Below are positions 17,269 through 24,897 of a DNA stretch of 59,835 nucleotides, in pieces. The stretch is from Solidesulfovibrio aerotolerans (lineage in GTDB: Bacteria; Desulfobacterota; Desulfovibrionia; Desulfovibrionales; Desulfovibrionaceae): positions 1 to 59,835 of the forward strand of contig NZ_WVUD01000028.1 of the NCBI RefSeq assembly GCF_009856865.1, written 5' to 3'. Made by a program: the position numbers and the translations under genes. Each line of letters begins with the position of its first letter. The stretch's first letter is position 1. The notes under the pieces are model-generated. The model had not been told where the DNA came from and did not search any database. It worked only from the letters and a program-made list of their open reading frames with translations.

Positions 17269-19677
17269 TCACGCGCCGCGCGTGACGGGGCAGCGGCCGC
17301 ACAGGATGCCGGCCCGCAGATCGTGGCGCGAGGGATCGGCCAGCAGCGCCCGGGCGGCCTGATATTTCTCGTTGTTCCAGAGTTGCGGCAAGGGGGTGGT
17401 GAAGACGTTGCCGAAATCCACCGACGGGTCGCGGGGATCGCGGCAGCAGGGGATCAACCCGCCGTCCCAGTTGATGTAGGCGGAGCGGTAGAGCCAGGAA
17501 CAGCCCGGCGAGGCTTCGTGGTCGTGGGTCAGGGTCTGGCGCGGGAACATGGTGGAAAACCATTCGTCGGGCGCAGTGGCCGGGAAAAAGGGCCGGATAA
17601 AGCGCACCTGATCGACTCCAAGCGCGGTTGCCTTGGCCCGGGCGGCCTCAATTTCATGCTCGTTAAAGCCGGTCACGCAGTACTGCCAGTCGATAAAGGG
17701 CGTTTTGGAGCCGGCGGCTTGGCGGGCCGCGATGAGCGCCTTGAGATTTTCAAAGGCCAGATCGGCGTTGCCGCCGCGCATGAACCGTCCCGACGTATCA
17801 AAGGACACGCCGTGGCAGGAGAAAATAAGCACTTCCAGCCCCGAGGCCACGATACGCCGGGGCAGGTCCGGGTCACGGTGGTTTAAGTTGGAGGAGACGC
17901 CCACACCAATGTTTTGGTCTGTGGCGTAGCGGATCATCTCCAGCGTCTCGGGGAAAAGGAACGGTTCGCCGAAACCGTACATATTGATTTTAAACAGCGC
18001 ATCGCCGCAGGAGTCGATAATCCCCCGAAACTGGTCAAAGGTCATGCGGCCAAAGGGTCGTTCGGTTGGCAACGGGGTGCGGCGGTCATCGTAGCAGTAG
18101 GCGCAGCGCAGATTGCAGATGTTGGTGGTCTCGATTTTAAGGATATAGGGTAGCGAATCAAGGACCGTGCGCTTTTGCAGACGATTTCGCTCGGCCTTGT
18201 AAAAATTGTACAGGCGCTTAAGCGTGGCGTGGCGCACAAAGGCCTGGGCGTGGCGTTTGAGGATTTTGAGCCGTTCGGTGGCGCCGGCTCCCTTGGTGGC
18301 CAGTCCGGTGTCGAGCAGGCCCGGTTTCCTGGTCGCCGGGGCGGCTTCGGGGCGGGGAACACCCAGAAGATGGTCGGCCATTTTAAGGCCCTGGGCGGCT
18401 GCGGCCGGGGTCAGGCAGAAATAGAACCCACCCTGCCGCCCGACGGCATGGAGATTGGCAATGGCGCGCACCGGGGCCACGGCCGCTTCCAACCGGGCTT
18501 CGTAGTCCAGCGGATAGACCGGCAACGCGGCCGGCAGGGTGACGACCATGGAGGCACGCAGGGCGCTGGCCGGATACAGTCCCAGCCGGGCCACATCGGC
18601 CACGGCCCGGGCAAGGGTCGTTTCTTCGGATTCGGACGCATCTTCCAGATTGATTTCCAGACACAGCCCTTCCCGGTCGGCCGGACCGCGCTCGCGAAAG
18701 ATCGACTCGGGATAATAGATGCGGTTGGCTTCGATGGCCGGGTCCGGGTGGTAGGTATAGACAAAGGGGCGCGGCGTGCGCCCGGCCTGTGGGTTGCGGG
18801 CGTAGGTGAGCATGACCATGCGCATGGTCACGGTGGGAAGCGTTGGCGCCTTTGTACCCAGCGCGGTGGTCAAGGCGTTTAAGGGCGCGGTCCAGACGAC
18901 ATGGTCTGGCGTTAGAACGCGGTCGTCGGCCGTCAAAGTGGTTATGCGGCCGTTTTCCAGGGTCAGGGCAATGTGGCCCACGCCGGTTGCAATTTGCCCG
19001 CCGGCGGCTTCCAGGCGCTGGCGCAGGCTGGCCGGCACATCGCCCAGGCCCCCGGCCGGGTACCAGTAGCGCTGGCGCAGCTTGGCGATGGCCGAGAGCA
19101 CCGCCGCCGCCTTGCCCCGGCGCTGGAAAGGCTCCTGGCGGTTGTCCACGGTGCGGTCCACCCGGGCCAGCCAGTGATGGTGTAACCCGGCCGGGGAGAT
19201 AAGCGCCTTTTTGCTGAACAACTGGCGAAACAGCAGATCGTACAGGGCCGGCCCGCACTTTTCCGACAGCTCCAGTTCGGCCGATATAGGTTCCGGCGGC
19301 GGCGCGCCCCGACGCTTGAGTCCGGCCCGAAGGGCTTCAAACTTGTAGCGCCAGGGATAGCGGAAAAAGTCGAGATGATTGGGAAACTGCCACATCCGCC
19401 CGCCTGCGGCCACGGCAAAGGCAAAGGGGCGGCGGATGACCGGCCGGCCGGCGAGCAGGCCGCGCAAAAAGGTTTCGCCGGCACCGGGCGCGTCAAGAAA
19501 AAGGACATGCGGCCCAAGATCAAAGACCACGCCGTCAAGGGCCACCGAGCGCAAAAGGCCGCCGATTTCGGGTTCGCGCTCCAGCACCAGACAGGCCCGG
19601 CCGGCTTCGGCCAGCCGCACGGCGCAGGTCAACCCGGCGACGCCGCCGCCGACAATGACGATGGGGGTATTGCTCAT
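17269..19677 (-). CDS. Flavin amine-oxidase-like oxidoreductase fused to radical SAM/SPASM domain
   Basis: This 802-aa protein joins two enzymes. Residues 1-420 form an FAD-dependent amine oxidase/phytoene-desaturase-type fold: a dinucleotide motif VIVGGGVAGLTCAVRLAEAG, then LEREPEIGGLLRS, with FDLGPHVLFLD as in protoporphyrinogen-oxidase-like and UDP-galactopyranose-mutase-like proteins. After a linker of about 70 residues, a radical SAM core starts near 510 (CNLRCAYC, Cys521/525/528) and runs into an SPASM-type C-terminus with CSWLYRSAYINWDGGLIPCC and a final CGRCP. SPASM proteins typically modify peptides, sugars or cofactors using auxiliary clusters. Such a fusion suggests two steps on one substrate. 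No precursor peptide is evident next door. Its start has an AAGGAAT ribosome site. Domain calls are firm; the substrate is unknown. Confidence 0.88.
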   Translation of the reverse strand: MSNTPIVIVGGGVAGLTCAVRLAEAGRACLVLEREPEIGGLLRSVALDGVVFDLGPHVLFLDAPGAGETFLRGLLAGRPVIRRPFAFAVAAGGRMWQFPNHLDFFRYPWRYKFEALRAGLKRRGAPPPEPISAELELSEKCGPALYDLLFRQLFSKKALISPAGLHHHWLARVDRTVDNRQEPFQRRGKAAAVLSAIAKLRQRYWYPAGGLGDVPASLRQRLEAAGGQIATGVGHIALTLENGRITTLTADDRVLTPDHVVWTAPLNALTTALGTKAPTLPTVTMRMVMLTYARNPQAGRTPRPFVYTYHPDPAIEANRIYYPESIFRERGPADREGLCLEINLEDASESEETTLARAVADVARLGLYPASALRASMVVTLPAALPVYPLDYEARLEAAVAPVRAIANLHAVGRQGGFYFCLTPAAAAQGLKMADHLLGVPRPEAAPATRKPGLLDTGLATKGAGATERLKILKRHAQAFVRHATLKRLYNFYKAERNRLQKRTVLDSLPYILKIETTNICNLRCAYCYDDRRTPLPTERPFGRMTFDQFRGIIDSCGDALFKINMYGFGEPFLFPETLEMIRYATDQNIGVGVSSNLNHRDPDLPRRIVASGLEVLIFSCHGVSFDTSGRFMRGGNADLAFENLKALIAARQAAGSKTPFIDWQYCVTGFNEHEIEAARAKATALGVDQVRFIRPFFPATAPDEWFSTMFPRQTLTHDHEASPGCSWLYRSAYINWDGGLIPCCRDPRDPSVDFGNVFTTPLPQLWNNEKYQAARALLADPSRHDLRAGILCGRCPVTRGA

Positions 19678-19932
19678 GACGGTTATTCCTTGTGGCTAAG
19701 GAAATCTGAGCCATGGTGTCCCTGGCGTCGCGTTAAAAATGCGCTTTCCTGATCTCCCAGCAGGCCTTGCATCTACGGAAACGGCAGGCTCAAGTCAATC
19801 ACCGCCACGGCTGCTCCCCGCCGCCAATGGGCGGCAACGCCCTTCATTGCCAGCGAAAACCCCACTCGCCGTCTCTACTGGCTCCCTGCTTTGGGGCTGG
19901 CGTTTAGAGGCACCGCATTGCCGGATTGTTTC

Positions 19933-19960
19933 TGGACTGTTTTGCAGGATGTGGTATAAT
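19933..19960 (+). promoter_or_regulatory. Sigma-70-type promoter of mucR
   Basis: A perfect -10 hexamer TATAAT (19955-19960) lies 16 bp after TGGACT (19933-19938), a 4-of-6 match to the -35 consensus. It lies about 70 bp upstream of the mucR start on the same strand. Confidence 0.7.
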
Positions 19961-19971
19961 AGCACTTGATT

Positions 19972-19988
19972 CCTACCGCGATAGTAGG
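19972..19988. promoter_or_regulatory. Possible operator (inverted repeat) of mucR
   Basis: CCTAC (19972-19976) and GTAGG (19984-19988) form an inverted repeat at about +5 to +20 of the predicted transcript. Ros/MucR proteins commonly repress their own promoters, so an autoregulatory site is a reasonable inference, but the site is short. Confidence 0.35.
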
Positions 19989-20029
19989 TATAGTGCCAAC
20001 TTCAATTTGATTTCATCACGAGGAAAACT

Positions 20030-20431
20030 ATGGAAGATTATTTGCAGAGCGCCCTGGAAATTGTGAAGGCACAAGCCGGCTCGCGCCCCATGACCGAGGA
20101 CGAGATTTTAAGCATGGTCAAATCCGTGGCCAGCGGCATTGCAGCCCTGACCACCGGCCAGCCCCTGCCCGGAAAAGAAGAGACTGCCGCTCCGATCATG
20201 GACCCCAAAAAGGCCATTAAGGAAGCATCCATCACTTGTCTTGAATGCGGCAAGTCCTTTAAGGTCATCACCCGGAAACATCTTGCTTCCCATGGGCTGA
20301 CTGCCGAAGAATACCGGGCCAAGTACGGCTTTAAAAAGACCCAGGCCCTGGCTTGCAAGTCGCTGGCCAGAGAGCGCCGCGCCAAAATGAAGGATATGAA
20401 ACTGTGGGAGCGCCGCAAAAAGGCTGAATAG
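20030..20431 (+). CDS. MucR/Ros-family zinc-finger transcriptional regulator
   Basis: The 133-aa protein has the single C2H2-type zinc finger of the MucR/Ros family: Cys70 and Cys73 in TCLECGKSF, His84 and His88 in TRKHLASHGLT, followed by the conserved AEEYRAKYGF. The basic C-terminal tail (RERRAKMKDMKLWERRKK) and the N-terminal helix (DYLQSALEIVKAQ), which mediates oligomerisation in relatives, are present. These are H-NS-like regulators of surface, polysaccharide and virulence genes, binding AT-rich DNA in the minor groove. The ribosome site GAGGAAAAC is good. It is preceded by a clear promoter and appears to be transcribed alone. Its targets are unknown. Confidence 0.93.
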   Translation: MEDYLQSALEIVKAQAGSRPMTEDEILSMVKSVASGIAALTTGQPLPGKEETAAPIMDPKKAIKEASITCLECGKSFKVITRKHLASHGLTAEEYRAKYGFKKTQALACKSLARERRAKMKDMKLWERRKKAE

Positions 20432-20703
20432 CCCGTTGCGCTTCGACCATTGTGGCGTCGCGGCCTTTCGGGACCGACCCGGGCCGCCGCCACTGCCTGC
20501 GTTGAGCGCCTAGCCTGCGTCGCGTCCAAATCGCCGCAGCTGGTGCCGGACACCACCACTATCCCTTTTGTGTGCCCCTGCCGGCGGTCGTCTGCGCCGT
20601 TGCATCTTGCACCGGCCAGCCCCTGTCGACGCTGCCTTCGCTTGGGGTTCCTCCCCCAGGGCCGAGGCGCGGGGTGCATTCTTGGGCCGGTTATTTTCCC
20701 TGC

Positions 20704-20741
20704 AAAGGACCAGCGCGCCATGCCGACGCCTGGTCCTTTTT
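20704..20741 (+). terminator. Rho-independent terminator
   Basis: AAAGGACCAG (20704-20713) and CTGGTCCTTT (20730-20739) form a perfect 10-bp stem, followed by further T residues. It lies 270 bp after mucR, leaving a long 3' untranslated region with no supported gene (20432-20703). That stretch could be a 3'UTR or hide a small RNA. Confidence 0.75.
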
Positions 20742-20896
20742 CCTTGGGTCCAGCCGTCCCGCGCCGCCGGACCCTGGCTGCGCCCAAGCAGATAGCACCA
20801 GCCTGTCGCCGGACCGTAAGTCGAATTGTGGGAGAATCTGGGAGAAAGAGGCCGGATTGCAGCCAACGGCCCCAGGAGAGAAGGGCATTAATGGCG

Positions 20897-21088
20897 CTAA
20901 TCGATGTGAATTTCGACGTGTTTGAGCACTTCCTGCACGGCATAGGCGTCGTATGCGGTATCGGTCAAAAGCGCATTGAGCTCCATTGCCTCGGAATACT
21001 TTCCGTTTGCAATGAGAGCATCCAATGCGGCAGCGACAAACTGCTCAAAGGCGATGCCAACCTTGACATGCACCAGCGGTTTTTCCAT
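20897..21088 (-). CDS. Small hypothetical protein
   Basis: The start at 21088 gives 63 aa (MEKPLVHVKVGIAFEQFVAA...). Longer upstream readings to 21235 have a poor basic N-terminus. The protein is mostly helical and acidic (ALDALIANGKYSEAMELNAL, then AVQEVLKHVEIHID), resembling a small single-domain cytoplasmic protein. I do not recognise a family. A -10-like TATAAAAT lies about 20-25 bp upstream of the start. It could be a regulator or adaptor; nothing in the neighbourhood defines it. Confidence 0.55.
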   Translation of the reverse strand: MEKPLVHVKVGIAFEQFVAAALDALIANGKYSEAMELNALLTDTAYDAYAVQEVLKHVEIHID

Positions 21089-21318
21089 GGCAGTGAGAGT
21101 ACCACATTTTATAACCGCTGCAAGCAATCTTCCCCGGCCCGTTCGCCTGCGTAGCACTGTCAGGCAGGACACCGCCAGCCCCGACACGCGTGCGAACCCG
21201 CCGACTCTCCAAAATCTCTCCCGCCCGCCGATCACCCCTGCCCTGCCGGCACCGCATTCCTTATCAGGCCGCCACCCCGCCCGGAGACGGCCTGATGGAC
21301 TCGCGACGCCGCATAGCG

Positions 21319-21492
21319 TCAGGAGGCGACGGTCAGCTTGGAGGCAACGTTTTCAAAAACAGTCTTCAGGTTGGCACCGATGCTGGTGACGGCGGCGATG
21401 ATGACGGCAGCGATCAGTGCGGCCATAAGCCCGTATTCAACGGCCGTGGCACCTTCTTCGTCCCTGATAAACGTGGCGATGGTGGTCAACAT
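21319..21492 (-). CDS. flp: Flp/type IVb pilin
   Basis: This 57-aa frame reads MLTTIATFIRDEEGATAVEY, then a hydrophobic helix GLMAALIAAVIIAAVTSIG, then a short polar tail NLKTVFENVASKLTVAS. The Glu-Gly cleavage region (EEGATAVEYGLMAALIA) and the hydrophobic helix are the hallmark of Flp pilins of the Tad/Flp system. The prepilin peptidase would cut after the Gly, and Glu at +5 is present. The ribosome site is GGAGAG. No tad, cpa or prepilin-peptidase gene is in this window, so the assembly machinery must be elsewhere or this is an orphan copy. The gene is short and easily missed. Confidence 0.92.
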   Translation of the reverse strand: MLTTIATFIRDEEGATAVEYGLMAALIAAVIIAAVTSIGANLKTVFENVASKLTVAS

Positions 21493-22061
21493 GGTCTTTC
21501 TCTCCGGTGGCTAAATTTGTTGTGTGTCGCGTGCAGCCTCTTGCGGACTGTATTAGCAGCGACTGTGCCAAATCAGTTGGAGCCGATACTGCGCTTAAAT
21601 AACAAGACAAAAAAGAATCACAGTCTTTGAGGGTTCCACAAATTGTGGTGTCCGTTGCGCGACAGTTCCATAGAATATCCGAAGCCAGTGCCACGGTTTT
21701 TGTCCAGTGGCCATTCCGGCGAGAACCGGGGCGGCCAGGCTCTTCGGACATGCCGTCCTGGCCCTGGGGATTGCGGTGGTCCCAGCAGGACCATGGTGGT
21801 GTGCGGTGGGGTGTCCGGTTGGACAGGTTCGCCCCGACGGATTGCTTGCACCACTGGTCAGGGCGCAGTGCGGCGGGTGCGGTGGGCGTGTCCGGTTGGA
21901 CAGGTTCGTCCCGGCGGATCGCTTGCACCTCTGGCCAGGGTGCAGTGCGGCGGGTGTGGCGGGTGCGTTCGGTTGGACAGGTTCGCGGCGCAGCGAAGCG
22001 CTTCTCCGGTATCGGCCCGGCCGCCGTCGAGGCCCGTTTGAGCTGGCTTGCGCCTCGCTGC
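21493..22061. repeat. Intergenic region with 77-bp tandem repeats
   Basis: A 77-bp unit starting GTCCGGTTGGACAGGTTCG begins at 21813, again at 21890, and a third, partly diverged copy begins at 21967 (period exactly 77). Each unit includes CTTGCACC, CAGGG and GCAGTGCGGCGGGTG. Because 77 is not a multiple of 3, each copy falls in a different frame, so it is not coding. Each repeat contains a TCCGGTTGGA imperfect palindrome. The function is unknown. The rest of the stretch holds the Flp promoter region but no other gene. Confidence 0.75.
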
Positions 22062-22652
22062 TCACTCTTTGCAGGCAAGGGAATCGACGAAGCGCTCTTC
22101 CTTAAAAATTTGCTTGCGACGCATATCGTGCAGCATGGATCGAACGAGCATCTTAAAAACGAGTCGTAAATCAGAACTTTCATACAACGTTGTTGCACCG
22201 CGTCGCAGCAACAGGCGATGTTCCCGTGACTTTTTCCATTGAAAGAAACGAACCCGTTTTGACTTCTCCTCACAAACAATCATGACATAATAAATTTCAT
22301 CGTCAATGCGGATTTCCAGGCAATTTCGCTCGCCATCAGCCGCAACGAGCAAATTTATTTCCTCGTCTAGATACGTTGCCATTTCCTGGATTTTTTTGCG
22401 AAACACTGCAAGCTTTCGGGCTCCCGTCTGCGCCGGCAGCACGCAGGCCTGACTGGTTACGCAGCGCAGCCTGCGCATCTCTTCTGCGATCAGCCCCTTC
22501 ACGTCGAATCGGAACGAATGTTTGAGCGCCGCCCGTTTTTCCTTGAATTCCGCAACACGCTCACTGCGCAAGTGGCGAAAAATATACCAATAAAAGACGA
22601 TGCAGAGCGCAACAAAGGCACTGGCTTCAACAAGCTTTGTCATGCGCACCAT
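22062..22652 (-). CDS. Membrane-anchored hypothetical protein
   Basis: This 196-aa protein has one N-terminal transmembrane helix (ASAFVALCIVFYWYIF, about residues 9-25) followed by a basic cytoplasmic-type stretch (RHLRSERVAEFKEKRAALKH) and a mixed helical/beta domain (EIRIDDEIYYVMIVCEEKSK). I recognise no family. The start is 22652 or the second ATG at 22643, the latter better spaced from GGGAG. It is 119 bp downstream of the GT41 gene on the same strand and could belong to that transcription unit, in which case it might be a membrane partner of the giant repeat protein system. The coding DNA is somewhat AT-richer than the flanks. Confidence 0.7.
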   Translation of the reverse strand: MVRMTKLVEASAFVALCIVFYWYIFRHLRSERVAEFKEKRAALKHSFRFDVKGLIAEEMRRLRCVTSQACVLPAQTGARKLAVFRKKIQEMATYLDEEINLLVAADGERNCLEIRIDDEIYYVMIVCEEKSKRVRFFQWKKSREHRLLLRRGATTLYESSDLRLVFKMLVRSMLHDMRRKQIFKEERFVDSLACKE

Positions 22653-22771
22653 CTGCTCCCCGGGGCCTCGTGTTGCGTCCCTTAAAAAATACGATAGTAT
22701 TTATTAATAAAAATCCATGATTTTAGTATGTTTCCGACGAAACGCTCTGTGCTCTTTTCAAGGTCACGACA

Positions 22772-24787
22772 CTAGGCGAACAAGGCCGGATCGGTGGCCA
22801 GACGGCGGTCCGGCGGGAAGGGACGCAGCCGATGGCGCGCGGCCAGCCGCTCAAGCCACCAGCCGTGGTAGTCCGCCCGGCCCTGCACTTCGCTCCCCTC
22901 GTGATCGGCCTGATTGCCGATTTCCAGATAGACGTCGAGATTGGCCAGATCCGGGCGCGGCAGCTCGCCCTGTTTACAGGCACGCCACATGTCCTGATAC
23001 AGGGCCTCAAGGCCGCGCACAAGCTGCGGCATATCGAACAGAAGGCAGGACTCCCGCCCGCTGCGCAGTCGTTCCCGCAACGGTGCCAGGGACGCCCGGT
23101 CCTTGCCAAAAGCCACCGCCCGCTCCACGTATTCCTGCGCCGTTGCGCAGATCAGTTCTTCCAGCCCGGCCGCCCGCACCAGACTGCCGCACACCCGCGA
23201 GGCAAAGGACCGCCCGGAAAGCGTCAGGACCGGCACGCCGGACCACAAGGCATCCGAAGCCGTGGTGTGGGCGCCGTAGGGGGTCGTGTCCAGGAACAGA
23301 TCCGCCAGGGGGTACCGGGCCAGATGGACCGGGTTGGCGGCTTTTTCCGCGAAAACAAGCCGCTGCGGATCGATCCCCTGCTGGGCGGCGTATTCGCGCA
23401 GACGCTTGGCGGTGGATTCGGCACTGGCCAACAGCCACAGGACACTGCCCGGGACGCTGGCGAGAATCTTTAACCACCGGTCAAAGGTGAAGCGGTGAAT
23501 CTTGTGGCTGCCGTTAAAACAGCAATACACCATCCCCTCTTCGGGCAATCCCGCTTCGCTGCGGCTTGGCCGGTCGGCAGCAACGCTGCGGGTGCGATTG
23601 CTTGGCTGGTAGCATGGCAGGCGCACGACCTTTTCCGAATAATACACTTCATGGGTCTGCGGGATGATCCAGTCGTCGGCAATGAGATAGTGGTGGTAGG
23701 GGCTGGCCATGGTTCCGGGATAGCCCAGCCAGTTGACGATGACCGGCGCGGGGTGCAAGGCCACGAGCTGCAAGCGGGCGTCGCGGGTGTAGCCGTTGAG
23801 ATCAACCAGTATCTGGATGCCGTCCTGGGCGATGCGCCGGGCTGCGGCCGCGTCGTCAAGGCCGCTTATGGCCACCCAGTGATCGGCCGTCTGCTGGAAA
23901 TGCTGCTGGAGCGCATCCTGGGCTTCTATGCCGCAGTAATAGACAAAAACCTCGACCTGGCTGCGCTCGTGCAGTCCCAAAATCTCGGTCATGAGATAGC
24001 CCACGGCATGTTCGCGCAGATCCGAGGACAGATAGCCGATCCGCAGCGGGCCGTTATGGTCCCGGGCCAGCGGCCAGTCCGTCAGGGCCTCGGCCGGCGT
24101 ACCGACGTCGCATTTGTTGTAATGATCCGCCAGGGCCAGCTGCCACAGCGGATCATCGGTATAGGCGGCGGCGGACAAAGGGGACATGCCCTTGAGCAAA
24201 ACGCTGCGGTCCACGCGCTCCGAGGCCACCAACACCGGCCATTCGCCTTGCCGCTGGCGCAGGGCAACCAGGTGCTGCACGACTTCCCGTTGCGACCGGT
24301 CGAGTTCCAGGCTCTCGCGCAGCATGGCTTCGGCTGTCTCGTCCTGGTTGACAGCTTCAAGGGTCCGGGCGCTTTGGTTAAGCGCCGTGGTCTTGTGGGC
24401 CACGGCCGTGCCGGTGATTGCCGCCATTTTCGCCAGGGCCGCAGACCACTGGACAATGGCCGGGCCGATCTTGCCCTGGCGCTCGTAGATGCGTCCCAGA
24501 TTGATATAGGCCGGCATGAAGTCCGGGGCCAACCCCACGGCCTGTTCCAGACACTGCTGGGCCGCCTCGAGCTTGCCGGCATCGGAAAGCACGACGGAAT
24601 AATTAAATAAGACCGCGTACAGCAGGCCGTCCGCAGGATTGGCCCCGATCCAGGCCGCATAGGCCGCTTCGACGGAAGCCGCCTGCCCGCTGTTTTTAAA
24701 TGTCTCCGCTGCCCGGATAAGATCCGGGACGCTCATATGCCCCACCATGGCCTGAATCAAGGCCGGCGACAAAACATCATTGGACAT
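22772..24787 (-). CDS. TPR-containing GT41 glycosyltransferase (SPINDLY/OGT-like)
   Basis: This 671-aa protein starts with TPR-type helical repeats (about 30-190, for example AAQQCLEQAVGLAPDFMPAY, INLGRIYERQGK). It continues with the GT41 catalytic region: RIGYLSSDLREHAVGYL, then LVDLNGYTRDARLQL, NWLGYPGTM, a Cys-rich FNGSHKIHRFTFDRW, and the nucleotide-sugar part ADLFLDTTPYGAHTTASDAL followed by WSGVPVLTLSGRSFASRV. Eukaryotic OGT and bacterial relatives transfer GlcNAc (or glucose, HMW1C-type) to protein Ser/Thr or Asn in the cytoplasm. It begins 110 bp after the stop of the giant Thr/Ser-rich repeat gene on the same strand, with no good terminator between them. The likely acceptor is that protein. 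The C-terminal 30 residues are basic. Confidence 0.93.
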   Translation of the reverse strand: MSNDVLSPALIQAMVGHMSVPDLIRAAETFKNSGQAASVEAAYAAWIGANPADGLLYAVLFNYSVVLSDAGKLEAAQQCLEQAVGLAPDFMPAYINLGRIYERQGKIGPAIVQWSAALAKMAAITGTAVAHKTTALNQSARTLEAVNQDETAEAMLRESLELDRSQREVVQHLVALRQRQGEWPVLVASERVDRSVLLKGMSPLSAAAYTDDPLWQLALADHYNKCDVGTPAEALTDWPLARDHNGPLRIGYLSSDLREHAVGYLMTEILGLHERSQVEVFVYYCGIEAQDALQQHFQQTADHWVAISGLDDAAAARRIAQDGIQILVDLNGYTRDARLQLVALHPAPVIVNWLGYPGTMASPYHHYLIADDWIIPQTHEVYYSEKVVRLPCYQPSNRTRSVAADRPSRSEAGLPEEGMVYCCFNGSHKIHRFTFDRWLKILASVPGSVLWLLASAESTAKRLREYAAQQGIDPQRLVFAEKAANPVHLARYPLADLFLDTTPYGAHTTASDALWSGVPVLTLSGRSFASRVCGSLVRAAGLEELICATAQEYVERAVAFGKDRASLAPLRERLRSGRESCLLFDMPQLVRGLEALYQDMWRACKQGELPRPDLANLDVYLEIGNQADHEGSEVQGRADYHGWWLERLAARHRLRPFPPDRRLATDPALFA

Positions 24788-24897
24788 GGCGTCTCTTGCG
24801 TCCTTGCGGGTCTGTATCGGAACCGTGCGTCCCGGGTATTGTACTGCCGTGCGAGCGGCGTTTTGGCCGCCTGCTGTTTGTCACCGCTGCCAGCCTA

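Noticed and set aside
20450-21154. A 234-codon + strand frame after mucR
   Set aside because: It is Arg/Pro/Ala-rich, spans a perfect terminator hairpin and overlaps the 63-aa gene on the other strand.
24788-24897. A GCGGC/GCCGC hairpin between the giant gene and the GT41 gene as a terminator
   Set aside because: It has no T run and only a 5-bp stem, so it does not argue strongly against co-transcription.
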